In this document: positions 1-14,200 of the stretch, in pieces
How positions within the stretch are numbered: the stretch's first letter is position 1
Layout: every line of letters starts with the position of its first letter
NCBI GenBank assembly: GCA_026724425.1
Contig: JAIUCV010001286.1
Coordinates: 1-64,000 of the forward strand
Origin: Erythrophleum ivorense
Lineage: Eukaryota > Streptophyta > Magnoliopsida > Fabales > Fabaceae
Length of the DNA stretch: 64,000 nucleotides
Reading direction: 5' to 3'
The notes under the pieces: model-generated
What the model was told of the DNA's origin: nothing
Seen by the model: the letters and a program-made list of their open reading frames with translations, nothing else
Database searches by the model: none
Translations under genes and position numbers: made by a program

Positions 1-660
1 ACAATTTTTTGTTTTAGATAGGGACATTTTAATTATTTTGGATGGAATTCCATTATATTTCTAATAGAATGGTCATTACTCATTTATAAAAATGGGCTTA
101 CCATTGCAATGAGAATGGAAAGAGCACAACTACAACCAATCATGATTTTTAAAGTTGTCTAAGAAGGAATTTATCTAATATGATGCGAAGATGGTCTTAT
201 AATACCTTTGTAGTAACATTTTTTTTTTCTTTCCTTATCTTTTTTTTTTCATTAGGTAAGAAAATGTATGTATGTATATACATTTTTGTAAGAATTTGTA
301 CACAGATTTTTTCTCGTTCTTTAATTGCTTATTATTGCCACTTGGAATTGCTATTTTGCAAATTTTAATCTTATCAAATGTGAGAAATTTATATTTTTAT
401 AATTTTTATATTAAACACTAAAAGATAAACATGGCTAACAACTTAGTTCATATAATTATACATATATATTTTAATTTGAATATTAATCGTTTTTTCTCAT
501 CCAAATGAAAAGATACACGCAATAAGAGGTGAAATATTAATATTCAAATCAATTTTAAATGAAATTAATGAAAAATTTCATCCACTCTTATAAGTTTGAA
601 GGAGCAAAGCTAGCTCCCTGCAACTTCCTTCTTCCCATTTCTTAGCAAACCGCAACGACC
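1..660 (+). promoter_or_regulatory. Upstream region and 5' UTR of the AMY3 gene
   Basis: AT-rich non-coding DNA before the AMY3 start codon. The last 60 bases (about 600-660) are less AT-rich and look like 5' UTR, and the ATG sits in a favourable context (ACGACC before ATG). A weak TATA-like stretch (TTATAAG) occurs near 588-594, which is too close to the ATG to be a convincing core promoter. The small open frame at 180-368 is low-complexity and has no family resemblance. I see no clear regulatory element. Confidence 0.35.
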
Positions 661-3600
661 ATGTCGACCGTTAGCTTAGAGCCAGTCTTCCACATCTGTC
701 GTCGAGGAATTCCTATTCGTTGTTCCAAATCAAAGCCATTCAGAAGCCTTATCTTCGTGAATTGCTCTTCCAACAATTATGTGGTCTCCAATGCCAGGAG
801 CTTCTGCAACTTCAGGCCACTCCATAGGTCTCCGTCTCTTACTGTTGCAGCTGTCTCAACAGATACAGCTACCTTGGAGCCCTTTCAAAGAGCTGATGTC
901 TCCTTCAATAAAATATTTCCTATAAACCAAACTGAAATGGTCTGAGCTTTGCTTTCCACCTCCAGCATCTTTCCTTGTTTGGTTTCCAGAATGATATTTC
1001 TTTTTTTTTTTTTTCTTTCCTTCTTTTTGAATATCTTTTAATATTATGATCAAGGTATTCTCAGACCTAATTGATCCTGAGATGCACTCTCCAGAGAAAT
1101 GGAACTTAAGAAAATGAGATTTTCTTTTCGGGCCTTTTTAATTCTAAGGAACTGTTTGGTTCAGAAGGAAACAAATCGGATCAGTTAAAGGATGTTAGAG
1201 TTGTGTTTTCTGGTTTTTGTAAATGTAAAAGGAAGCAAAGTTTGAATAAGATTATGTTTTTTTCCTTCTTTGGGATCACCCGGTTTTCTTTTCTTTTGCT
1301 TTGTTTTCTAATCGACTGATGCTTACACTTCTAAAAAGGAGTCTACGAGAACATGAAAGATAAAAAGATATTTTCATCATCATCATCATTATTTTTTTTA
1401 AATGTCTGATCGGTAACTTAAAATATATCGGTTTTTGATATTGGTGAAAATTTTGAATTATTAAAATGGAATTTGCAGTTGGAGGGAAAGATCTCTGTAA
1501 GATTAGATCAAGGGAAGGATTCGAGCAACTGGGAGCTAAGGGTAGGTTGTAATGTTCCGGGAAAATGGGTTCTTCACTGGGGTGTTTCCCGCGTTGATGA
1601 CGTTGGCAGGTATAGCTTGTTAATTTTTTTTTTAAATGAATTTTCTTTCTTTCTGATTTTGAGGTATCTTGTTATTTCACTTTATTTGATCTCATTTTAA
1701 GTTCTACATTTTATTATTAATGACCCAATTAAGCTATATAGTATATAGAATGATTTGAGTTTATTTTGCAGTGAATGGGATCAACCTCCTCGCAATATGA
1801 TACCCCCCGGTTCTATCCCTATAAAGGTACATAAATGCTTCTCTTGATCACATATGGCACGCACTTATTAATGCCATGCAGGAAGTTTGAATTGGAAGTG
1901 AAAATTCCAGGACCACGCAATACAGACGCCCATGAAGAAATCATCATTATCATCGTCTACTGAAGGAGATACATTTCATGAAGTCAGAATTGATCTTAAA
2001 CGCTGCAGCGGAATTTCATCAATTAATTTTGTTCTGAAGGTTTTTTTCAAACAATTAGCATTTGAGGATGTTACTTTTTATTATTAGATATATGCTTGAT
2101 GCAGAACCTTTTGGCTGAAACAACTGTTATGCAGGATGAAGAAACCGGCACTTGGTATCGACACAAAGGAAGAGATTTCAAAGTGCCTCTGGTTAACTAC
2201 CTCAAGGATGATGCCAACATAACTGGACCTAAAAGGGGCTTTAATTTCTGGCCAGGTTTTTAAAAATATCCTACATTATGTTTTCTCAATACTGTCTAAT
2301 TTGTCTTACATCTTGAAATCGACAAGTCTACTGGCCTTATGTTCTTTGAAAGGGTGTCAGATTAGTTATTATCCTAGGATGGAACCAATGGTTCCAATTG
2401 GCTCTTGCTTGCGTATATTAGCTTGAAGTTTTTTGAAAGAGAAACATAAAGGAGTGATGGAGTGAACAGCCATTAATTATTGCAGCAAAGAAAAGAAAAA
2501 GAAGAAATAGGATCCCCATTTTATATATATCTCAACTTTGTAGTATTTCCTTCCAATTATAGGGAAAAGTACATTTCTGAAAGTCATGATTCCTGCTTCT
2601 CCTTACTGTTGATGTGACATTATGAAATATCAGTAACAATTGACCTCTATTGTATGAGAAGGTTGAAACTTGTTTTTCTAACCTCTCCCTGTATGTAATC
2701 CATATGCTGCACAAATGTGGAAAACTGAGCCAGTGATCTTGTCCTTAATTTTAAGAGATCATTCAAAATGCTTATAACTTATAGATGATCTATATGATCT
2801 TCTTTTTACTTTTATTCATTTTGGATGTTTTCCTTACAAAATTATGCGGTGAACTTGAACTGAGTCATGTTTTATGGTATTTCCCGACTCAAAGGGGCCC
2901 TGGGGCAGTTATCTAACATACTCCTCAGATCAGACGCAACACATAACAAAGGGCAAGATAGTGGCAGCAAATCCAGAGATCCCAAAGAAGAAAATAGTCA
3001 TCTAGGAGGTTTCTACTTAGAAGTGCCTATTAAAAAAAAGGTTTTGGTCAATAACTCCATCAGTGTCTCCATTAGGAAGTGCTCTGAGACAGCCAAGAAC
3101 CTTTTATATTTGGAAACAGATCTACCTGGAGCTATTGTCCTTCATTGGGGAGTTTGCCGGGATGAAGTAAGAAGGTGGGAAGTTCCACCAGCTCCTCATC
3201 CTCCAGAAACAGTAGTTTTTAAAGACAGGGCTTTGAGAACTCCATTACAGGTACAGAGCTAAGTTACCCTTATTTTTATGCTTTAGAACTTCATGTTAAC
3301 TAATCTGATAGGTTTTGGTTCTATGCCTTCAATGTTGCAGTTTTACCGTTGATTAATTCAATGAAGATGTATGCATACTTTAGAATTTAGACACTTCCAT
3401 AAGATTTTAAACTTGAAATGGAACCAAATTTTTGAAATTGTTATAACTGAAATAATATCTTATGGGACCCATATTAAATTTTCAGTTGTACTGTATTTAT
3501 AAGTGAGTTGAGATTATTGGACCTTAGAAAGCAAGACTGCACTTTTGCTGTCTTAAACTTAATCGTGGAATAACCTGCTCCTTTGTCCTACTAATTTTTC

Positions 3601-6600
3601 TGTGTGTCGTTTTCTCAGAGTCAAATACATTTTCCTTTTGTTTTTGGAGGATTTTTACCTTCTTTTTTTTTGACAGCATAACCCGCCAAAATGTGGATAG
3701 TTCTTTTTATGAAGTTCTAAATTGCAGACAATTTATTGTTTGAACAAGTGTGCTATCACACCAGTGCATTTGACCCTCTCCCGCCTCATTCTTTTCACCG
3801 TTGTTTCTTGTTACATAGCAATGTAGGTTTATATGCCAAGATTAATTTATCTGGATTTTAAATGAATTCAAGCAATCTTTCACTAAGAGTCTTTTTTTTT
3901 TTAACTCACTCTCACCTTCCATTATTTTCTTTGTAAACTTGAAGTTTGGTTATCTTATGTCAGTTCCGATGTATTATTGTATATAAGTTCCTTTCTTTGT
4001 GTTTTATAATATTATTTACTTGCCCATTCTGTTTCTGTAGCCAAGAGACAGTGGAAAAGGAAGCTCAGTAATAATCGCTTTGGGAGAGGATTTTTCAGGA
4101 TTTCTTTTTGTTCTTAAGCTAAATGAAACTGATTGGTTAAATTACATGGGAAATGACTTCTACATTCCTCTCTCAAGTTCTAGTAGCTTACCTATTAAAA
4201 ACATAGATGATCAGTCAGAAGATGTGCACGTAGAAGAGACTGAAGAGGCAAGTCAAACAGCCTCCTTCTTTGGATTTACTGATGGAATAATCAAGGAATT
4301 AAGGAATTTGGTGTCAGACGTTTCCTCTGAGAAGAGTCAAAAGACAAAATCCAAAGATGCAAAGGAAAACATTCTTCGGGAGATTGAAAGACTTGCTGCC
4401 GAAGCCTATAGTATCTTCAGAAGCTCCGTTCCAACTTTTTCAGAGGAGCCTCCTGTGGAACCTAAGGCTGCTGTGGAATTGAAGAAACAGAGCTTGCCTG
4501 CGAAAATAAGCTCAGGAACAGCAACAGGGTATGAAATATTATGCCAAGGATTTAACTGGGAATCTCATAAATCTGGAAGGTGGTACATGGAGCTGAAAGA
4601 GAAAGCTGCACAACTAGCTTCACTTGGTTTTTCTGTGATATGGTTACCACCTCCTACAGAGTCTGTTTCACCTGAAGGATACATGCCAAAGGATTTATAT
4701 AATCTAAATTCCAGGTACTACATTACTAAATTATGACGTTAATAGTACTTTAATTATTAATTTTTTCTAATGTCAATCATCTTTTAGTTTACAGATAGAA
4801 GGCCCAGTTTTTGGCAAACTGCTTGCCTTTGAAAGCATATAACATATGCTGGACTTTCCAAAATTTTGCTTATCATCACTTAATCTTGTTGTGCATGTGA
4901 CTTGTTACTGTTTTATTACACATATCAGATATGGAAACATTGATGAATTGAAGGATTTAGTGAAAAGATTCCACGAAGTTGGGATCAAAGTTCTTGGAGA
5001 TGCTGTTATAAATCACCGCTGCGCCCATTATCAGAATCAAAATGGTGTTTGGAACATATTTGGCGGTCGTCTGAATTGGGATGATCGTGCAGTTGTTGCT
5101 GATGATCCACATTTTCAGGTTCTTTTCTGGACACTTTTGGATACGTATTTTGTTCTTTTTTTTTTTTGTTGGTTTTGTTTTTGCTTTTGACACACTATTG
5201 ATAGTTATCCTGTCAAGAAACAACTATCCCAACAGGGTTAGTTTCTTTTGTGGCAATCAGGATCAATTCCTTCAAGTTATGTTGTTCTTTCACTATTAGG
5301 GGTCATTTCTATCCTGAGATTGTGGAACATTGATATCAAATCTCATAAAATATATTCAGGTATAGAGATATATCATGTGCTTATTTTAAAATGTACTGTT
5401 TCCCGGGAAATGGTGAAATGGTATACATTTACTACATATTGTAGTAGTTTTCACTTTCCTCAAACTCTGATGTGCTAGCCAAAGCAGAGGGATGTCACAT
5501 GAAGAATAAATCATGTTTCAATGGTTTTTGCTTTCTTTCTTATTCTTTTTTTTTTTAAACAATAGTAACCTAATATTAGCAGTCATCTGAGGTGCAGGGG
5601 TCTATCTTGCTTGTCTATATAATTATATCCCGTAGAAGGTTGACAAACATTTCTTTTTGGTTGCTCATTTATGTTAGTCAAAATAGTTGGGGATGCAAAT
5701 CTCTAGGAATTTTGTCAGAAAAAGAAACAGATGTGTAGATAATCTTATGTACATGAGTACGTAATAAAGCATTGTTGTTGTAATCACTTTGTGAAGTAAA
5801 CAATCATATAGAAACTTGTAAATTAATTCTACATTGCTACTGGTTTTCCTAGTCCAGTTTGCAACTCCAAGAACGATTTCTTTGTTAGAGTAGTGTCAAA
5901 TAATTGATACTTCTGGATTTTCGAAATTTCAACATTGTAAGAGACCATAGAAAGCATTGTGATATTTTAGGTACTTGAAATATTTCTCTCACACCCTATC
6001 CTGAATAGAAGCAAGTAGCATATTTGCTTCTACCGCTCATCTTCTGTAATTAGTTGTTACCTTCTACTGCACTTGCAATCTTTGTTTTCTAGGAATAAAA
6101 GAAATAGGTTGTTTTTAGCTGACAGAAACATTGAATAAATAGGTAATGACTTGGTTTCCTGAAGCAAAGTCTCATTATGTGATGGAAATTTTCATTTTTC
6201 ATTTACACTACATTCAAGAGTTAGATACCTATTGAATAGGCTGATTGAGTCAGTGACAAACATAATTTGACAACAGTGAAGAATTTGGAAGTGCTTTTTC
6301 ATTTTTTAGATATGATATGCATGCTTTGTTCTTTTAAATTGATGTTCTTTTGATTTTACTGTGAATACTTTTCCGGATGAATCTGGAATACATAATGGAT
6401 CTCCTCTCTCATACAGGGTAGGGGCAACAAGAGTAGTGGAGATAATTTCCATGCTGCTCCAAACATTGACCATTCACAGGAATTTGTGAGAAATGATCTG
6501 AAAGAATGGTTATGCTGGTTGAGGTTGATACTTTAGACCCTAATTTTCTTTAGCATATTCTAACTTCTTGGATACTTTAATTTCCTTTATTAGAGCACAA

Positions 6601-8393
6601 ATGTAATGCTTTGGGGAAAAATGTTTTCAGTTAGTTCTTTAGTAGATTACAGATTCTTGCCATATTTTATTTAGAGTCCAATGGTTTCATTGTTGATTTG
6701 GCTATGCTGGAGAACCGACAGACTGAAATTGAAAATGAGGTTAAGACTACCATCTAGATTTTATTGAAATTTTCCATTGGAAGCTTTATGTTTCAGACCT
6801 GATTGTTGCTGTTAATGGGATATGATGAAACAACTACAACAACGTGGTTTATCTAATTAAAGGGGTTCCTAGTTTCATTTAAGAATTCATTTGCATGCTT
6901 TGACTTCATGATATAAGAGAAGAGGATTTCAACATCTTAGACAATAAATTGCTGGAACATGCTTAAGTAGTGACGGACTGAGATGAGTTGATTATCACAC
7001 CTCTGTGGGTGTCTTAATGTGACTCAGATATCTTAAGGGATGTCTGTCCTTATTTGTATCCTAGCTGTAGCATCAAGGTTTATTTCGTATGAAGATGTAT
7101 TGAATACTCATTGATTCATGGTTGCTCTTTTCCTTATTAGAGGTCTTTCTGTCAGAATACTGACCTTCAGACTAAACTTCCTGTATAAATGTAGGAAACG
7201 TAAAATTAATTCAAACGTTACTTCCATCTGTTATATTAATCTTCTGAGTCTTTGCCGGCTGGAGTCAACTAATTCTTTCAATGCTCCATAGCTGTCGGCT
7301 ATAGATGTTCAGGTGATTACTGACAAAAAATACTAAGTGGTTTGTGGTAGCCGTATTTTGTCTGCGAAAACATTAAACAGATTAGCATTATCGTTCCTTC
7401 AAGAAGTTGAGTTGAATATCACTACAATATAGATGCTTTGAAGAAGTCTATTTCTTGTGTACCACCTCATTCTGAAATCACATTTTACCTTGCTGTTTAT
7501 AAAACTTGGTTGATTCCTTGCTCATCTTCCATTCATTTGTCTTTCCTCTTGTTGCATATTATGTTTCTGTGAATGTTGTTATTAGAAGAAACGTTATTTT
7601 TTCACCTTTTTGGTCATCTGTACTAAGGAGTTGTAGAAGAGTTGATTTATTCTATCTTTTGCTGATAATGTGTGCCTTCAGGAAAGAAATTGGGTATGAT
7701 GGATGGAGGCTTGACTTTGTCAGAGGATTTTGGGGTGGTTATGTAAAGGATTACATGGAGGCAAGCGAACCATACTTTGCCGTAGGAGAATACTGGGATT
7801 CCCTGAATTATGCATATGGTGAAATGGATCATAATCAAGATGCACATAGGCAGAGGATCATTGACTGGATCAATGCTACCAATGGTTCTGCTGGTGCTTT
7901 CGATGTTACAACAAAAGGGATTCTTCACTCAGTAAGAACTCAGTCAGCGAATTTCATTACATTTCTCTAGATTTACAGATTTTGGCCCCATTTGGTATAG
8001 CAACAAAAATTGAAAAGGAAAAGGATTCCGTTAGCAAAATGTGTTTGCCTTTTTCATGCCCCTTTTTTAAATGAAAATATATTTATTTTTTTATCCTTTC
8101 ATACAATTTTTCAAATGAAAATATATTTATTATTTTTTAAATAATTAAAAGTTCAAACAAATTATTTTCATAATTTTTGAATAAATTACAAAATAAGAAA
8201 ATCAATAATATTCAATAATATTTAATATTAAAAATTATAAATTTTATAAAATTAAAAAAATTAACTGCATAACGATTAGAATTGTCTAATCAAATAATTG
8301 ATATATATATATTTTTGATCAACATCACATAATTGATATTGAGTCAGTAAATTTTGTTTATTCGATTAATATTGAGTTGGAGTTACATTGCAT

Positions 8394-8428
<35 letters not shown>

Positions 8429-11202
8429 TAAATAAATAAATATTTTATATTATTTATATTTTATTATTTATTATATAAACTAAAAAATAAATAATATTTA
8501 TTTTTTAAAAATAATAAAAATAAAATATTAAAATTTTATTACAAAAATAATTAATAATTTTTATATTTATAAAAAATAATAAAATATTTTTTGTTTTTAA
8601 AATTAAAATTGATATACATTAAAAAAAACCTATTGAGTGTAAGGTCCGACCAAGTCTAGCTGTCAATTAGTATGTAAATAATATATATATATATATATAT
8701 ATATATCAAAATAGTATATATAAAATTTTAAAATAAATAATTATTTTTATTATATATATAATGAAATTATTTATTTGTTTTATATATAATATATAAAAAT
8801 AATACTATATATTAAACTGTATTTATAAAATTATAATATATACAATATATATATAATTAAAACATATTTATTATATTTATATACACGGAGTTGTGTTGTT
8901 AGTGACGTGGGTAAGAATATTTTTGTCATTTCATTCTTTTTATTTTCTATTTCATTCTACTCTCATCTGATTAAATAACTAAATATAAATACATTCTCTT
9001 TCCTTTTTTATTTTTACCCAACATAATCTTTTTCTATTACATTCTATTTATTTTTCTATTTCTATTTTCATTACCGAAGAACCCTGTCTATAAAGAATTT
9101 TCTCGGTGTAGAAGGTCCTCTTTCATGACGTAAAAAGTTGACTAAGTCGATTGTGTTTTGGTATTGTTACTATTTTCTTCTGTCTCTTGGATTTTGTTGA
9201 TTTTGAGTAAAGACAGTAAACTACTTTGTTTCGTAAAATTTACCGTTTCAGTGTTAATACTTCAAGGGGAATAATCACGTACTCATCAGTAATAAGCTGC
9301 TTGTTCCTTTGCCTGAGATCTTCATTGTTTTTTCCACATGGGAGAGAATGATATCTTGACTTAATTGTATGTACCACATATCAAGGAAAAAATTTATAAA
9401 AGAAATAACTTATGATGGCTCTTTTGCTGGTATTTCAACTGAACTGATATTTCAGAAATATTTGCAACTGAACTGATGTCAAAAACCTATCTGTTTCCCC
9501 TCTGAAAGACACAGGATCTCTCGCAGGGAGGCTACACAGAAATGACAAAAAACAAATATGCATGCTATTAAACCTTGGTTCTTTTTCCCGGTCTGCCTGT
9601 TATTTCTTTAGTCTTGTGTCTTGACAGTGCCTTCTTTAAATTCTGCTCGCTATAGGCATTGGAAAGATGTGAATATTGGCGTTTATCAGATCAGAAGGGA
9701 AAACCTCCTGGTGTCATTGGATGGTGGCCATCTCGTGCTGTTACCTTCATAGAAAATCATGACACTGGTTCTACCCAGGTTTGAACTTCTTTCAAAGATA
9801 TCTTGTTACAGCTTGACATCGTTTCTTGTGTTGTAGATTTATATATCAACATGTAGATCTTTATTTGCGTAGTTATAAATTTTTGAAAATTTTTTAAAAG
9901 TGCTGCCCCACCACCCCCCCCGGGCCCCCGGCGGGGGGGCGGTGATTACCATATTGCAATGCTGTTATGGTATGGTAAAAGTATCATCTGTGTCTCCCTG
10001 ATATATAATTAATTTCACATTCTTTTCTCTGGAAGGGTCATTGGAGATTTCCAAGTGGAAAAGAAATGCAAGGATATGCTTACATTCTTACTCACCCAGG
10101 AACACCATCAGTGTTCTTTGACCACATTTTCTCCCACTACCAAACTGAAATAGAATCGCTTATCTCTCTCAGGAAACGGAACAAGATCCACTGTAGGAGC
10201 ACAGTGAGTATAACATTATTGTCTTTAATACTCGATAGTAGCATGTGTGTAGATATTTTCTGGAGTGGATGAATAAGAAATTTCTTCTGAGCATATCAAG
10301 AAATTTAATTATAAAGTCTTAACTTTGGTTAAAAATAAAGTATTTACTCATAATATTTACACAGATGTTGATACTGATGGATACAGCAACTACGAGTACT
10401 ATTATTATATGGGACAAGAAAATGATAATACCTGCTTGTAACTGTCCTTCAGATGAATCTATATATTGGCCTTTGAAACTTGATATATATTTTTTTTCTT
10501 AGGTGGTGTTTGGTATGTGGAAATCTTAATTTTCTGAGTATTTGGAAACTCACTTAGGAGATGTTTGTAAGCAAGAAATATGAAAATTTTAAAATTTGAT
10601 ATTATTTCATTCTCAAATCTGTATAAAAGCTCATGTATCAAATGCCATTGCACTTGGGGAATTAAGATATCCATGTATCAAATGTCATTCTTAGTGTTTG
10701 TGGAAAAGCAAGCTTGGATTTTCATAATTATATTAATTGAATTCGGAAGTTTGAAAATGTTTTCTAAATGAGTGAAGGGACAAAACTTGGGTAAAGTCTC
10801 TTAAATGCTTGTTATTGGGTTTTTCAATAAAACACAACTTGTGGAGGATTTTTTTTTTTTTTTTTGTGGACAAACCCAATCATGTGGTGTTGAGTTTAAA
10901 ATAATTTACTTTGTTATATTCTTACTGGATAATGTGATAGCAACACCTAGAAACTAGACTAAGTTGGGCATTCAGTAGCAAATTGACAAAGTACCAAAAA
11001 TTGATCCTATAGGGCTAATGTTTCTTATTTCTTCATGTTCAAGGTTCAAATTCTTAAAGCAGAAAGGGATGTGTACGCAGCCATCATTGACGAAAAAATT
11101 GCTATGAAGATTGGACCTGGTCATTTTGAACCCCCTAGCGGATCCCTAAGGTGGTCCCCAGCTGGCGAGGGAAGAGACTATAAGCTTTGGGAGGCATCAT
11201 AG
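661..11202 (+). CDS. AMY3: Alpha-amylase 3, chloroplastic (GH13, with N-terminal CBM45-type starch-binding repeats)
   Basis: Endo-hydrolyses alpha-1,4-glucan bonds of starch in the plastid. Thirteen exons: 661-939, 1479-1609, 1772-1826, 1911-2039, 2135-2255, 2895-3250, 4041-4714, 4929-5118, 6417-6523, 7682-7931, 9656-9778, 10036-10203, 11044-11202. All junctions are GT/AG and in phase, giving 2742 nt and 913 aa (Arabidopsis AMY3 is about 887). The Ser/Arg-rich N-terminus looks like a plastid transit peptide. Two CBM45-like repeats carry paired tryptophans (W111, W123/W127 and W323/W333). The GH13 barrel keeps all four conserved regions: DAVINH (606-611), GWRLDFVRG with nucleophile D692, GEYWD with acid/base E717, and FIENHD with D800. 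C525 and C613 have the same 88-residue spacing as the redox-regulatory pair C499/C587 of Arabidopsis AMY3, so thioredoxin control is inferred. No coding damage seen. Confidence 0.96.
7984..9085. mobile_element. Possible MITE-like insertion in AMY3 intron 10
   Basis: About 1.1 kb of extreme AT content inside the longest AMY3 intron (7932-9655). The left edge reads GGCCCCATTTGGTATAGC and the reverse complement of the right edge reads AGGGTTCTTCGGTAATG, both followed by A-rich purine tracts. They share a TTNGGTA core of the kind found at plant MITE ends. Two (TA)n tracts lie inside (about 8395-8420 and 8683-8706). I could not find a convincing target duplication, so the borders and family are uncertain. 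Confidence 0.4.
9907..9944. repeat. GC-only near-palindrome in AMY3 intron 11
   Basis: A run of C8, GGG, C5, GG, C and G7 forms a near-perfect inverted repeat of almost pure G and C inside an otherwise AT-rich intron. It could fold as a GC hairpin or stack as a G-quadruplex. It could also be a sequencing or assembly artefact. Confidence 0.7.
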
Positions 11203-14200
11203 ATGCTCACGGTATCATCATTTATCATGGTAAGCTCCAACTGAAGTGAGTTGTGCTATGCTGTTGCTGAGAGGCATAGAAGCAATACTATTTTGCAAGC
11301 TGCAGAAGTTACCATTGCAGCCAAAAATTCAGGTTCGTGAGTTCGTCTCGAACTGGAAAATTGTGTATGCCTTTTAATCAGGTGAGGGGTTGTGTCATAC
11401 ATACTATGGATACATAGCATATATTATACATGATTACATACTATATATACATAGCATGCAGATTCAATTGCGGTAAGAATGTGTAAAACAATCAGCATTG
11501 ACAGTACAGAATATTTTTTGACAGCTTCATGGAACAAGATGGCAAAGCATCTATTATTATTGTACACACTAAATTCCTGAATTATAGTTAATTTTTTTCA
11601 CGTGTTTTAATCTTTTCTCAAATGCTAGAAGACACAAAATCAAAAACCATGATCTGATAATGTTATGTGAGTTGTTAAGACTGGTGTGCCTGCAAGCCAG
11701 AAAAAATTGATATTCTCCTTTATGAAATTGCTGATCGCTGCTCATTGTAGAAAATTGGTATATTAACATATTCCAGTAACTCATTGACAGAAGGTGAAAC
11801 TCTTCTCTTTTTTAATGTTAAGTAAACAATAAACAGTTGGAGCTAAAACCTTTTTGTTTTGGGGGGGGGGGTCTGGGGTGAAAAAGCACTACTACTGACT
11901 AGTTGCTTTTGGAGGCTGCTAAAATACTAATAAATGGTTCTTCATGTTGCCTTCAATATGTGAGAAACAAATTATAGAATTTAGGAAAGTAGTTGACACA
12001 GACACTCTAGGCTAAGATGGAAGTTCTTCTCAAATAATTCTTATTCAACAATTCCGTAAACCTTCATCCCTCTCACCAATTGACCCTTATACTAGTTAAG
12101 AACAATTGGTTAGAGGCTACAATTATGATTCACAGTTATAACAGAAACTAACTAACTTTTATAACAGCCCAGTCAAGACTAACTACTTCTAATTTCTTCT
12201 ATGTACTAATAACACGTATCAATAATATTGGGATGCAGTAATACGGTAAAAAGCTGAAAATCTGGGTTGTCTAATAATATTATTTTGAGGTTCTGATGAC
12301 CGTAATAAAATATGGATAATAATATGGAATTGGATTGTTATAACCAGATGATATATATGAGATTGTAAGTTCAAGATGGGATGCACTGCAATTAGTGAAT
12401 GTTTAACAACAAAAAATCATCAATACAAATTAAACTGAGAACCCTCTGGATCCACATAGCTCGACTTGCCAATTGAAAGTTATTTGAAAAGCAAAACCAT
12501 TCAGTTGCCAGTTCTGCTTGGTCTCTGCATTCTGCATATGAATGATCTCGTATGAACTTTAACTTCCTCCTTTCCAGGAGGTGCAGGCATAGCAGTACCA
12601 TTTGACTGGCAAGATTCTCCTCCTCTTTTTAGAGTTATAACAAAGAGAACCAGTTTCCTTAATGGCCATGAACAAAATATGCAATGCTTCTATAAATGTA
12701 ATGCAAGTAGAATGAGTATTAAAGGAAATTTTCTACTTAAACTGGTCATCAACAGAGGATCCTCTGTCTTCACGCCCTGTTTTACCCCACCTTCACCAAA
12801 ATTTGGCTTCTCATTGATGCAGCAGTGGCTTGGCGAAGGGAAGAAAGAGCAAGCAAGATAGTGTCCACGAATAGGATGGTTATCAGTATACAATCTCATC
12901 AGAACACTGGTTCACTCTATAATCCCTTCTTTTGAATAAGTCAGGAGCAAAATAGAAAAGAAGGCGAGTATACCTAATATTGTTCTTACTGAGTGCTGAA
13001 TGGAGAGTGTGCAAAAATTATGGGAGTAAAGCAAATTATATGTTGATGAGTTATTCGAAACAATTAACAAGAAATCAGTATGTTTTCAGGTACAACGATT
13101 TTCTGTTCGGGGTAATAGTACTTAACAGGCCCATCTCTTGATTTTCAAACTATAGGAATTTTGGTTAAGTTAAAATCATATTACTTTTCAACATCTGATA
13201 GTATGAACACCAATACTATCAGTTTTTAACAAAGGTCTATGGAGTATGAACATATTTGTCATATGACATAGATATAGACATGTTGACACATCAAACCTAA
13301 AAAAAATATATAGAATGAGACACGACATAGTATTGGCATATGTACTATATTCAAATCTTAATTCTTAAACTTCTCATTTTGGTGATCTACTTTTAAAGAA
13401 GACACAACCATTATTATTTTATATTTTAAGTGTCTGTTTGGCTAAGCTTATTTGGAGGAAAACGCTGCTTATTTTTCAAAAGTACTTGTTTTGATTTTTT
13501 GAAGCGTTTATCTACTTCTAGGAAAAAAAAAAGTTACTTCTAAGTGGTAAGCTGATAGCAAAAGCTTCTTTGCTTTTCCCCCTCTCACTGTGAAAAGAGA
13601 GGGAGAAGGTGAAACTTTTTGCAGGAGCAAAAACAAAAAATAATTTTTGTACAACAAAAATATCCTTACTCAAAATTATTAATTACCATATCCTTTTTCA
13701 CATATAATCTTTTCTTTTCTTTTTTTCATTTCTTCTTTTACTCTTATATATTTGTTTTATGACTCATTTGACATGCAGAATGTAAAAGAAATACAATTAC
13801 AAAAAAAATGAAAAAATGACTTTAAGGATAAAAATGACTCTTATACTTCTACATTAAATAAATAATAAAAAATATTAAATAATAATAAAGATATAATAAA
13901 CATTATCCAAGAGTTATGTAAAAGAATTAATTTTACATATCTCATATCAAACGAACTCTAATGTATTTTAATATATTTATTTTAATTTTACATACTATAT
14001 GTATTTATTTTGATTAATTTTTAATATTTATTGTGTTTTTATTTTCTAAATTTTAATCAAATGAAAAATAGAATTTTAAATTCAAATTAAACATAATGAG
14101 TATTTAAAATAATTTATCCATTTAAATAATATTAATTGCAAAATCAAATCTATACATACCGTTTCTTGTAATTTGATTGTAAAAAAGTACTTTTCAAAGA

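Noticed and set aside
2532..2714. 60-codon minus-strand frame in AMY3 intron 5
   Set aside because: Intronic and without family resemblance.
7984..9085. hAT element with 8-bp target duplication in AMY3 intron 10
   Set aside because: Ends look MITE-like, but no matching 8-bp flanks were found, so only a low-confidence MITE-like call is kept.
12392..12601. 69-codon minus-strand frame
   Set aside because: No recognised domain, no neighbouring exon-like frames and no splice structure.
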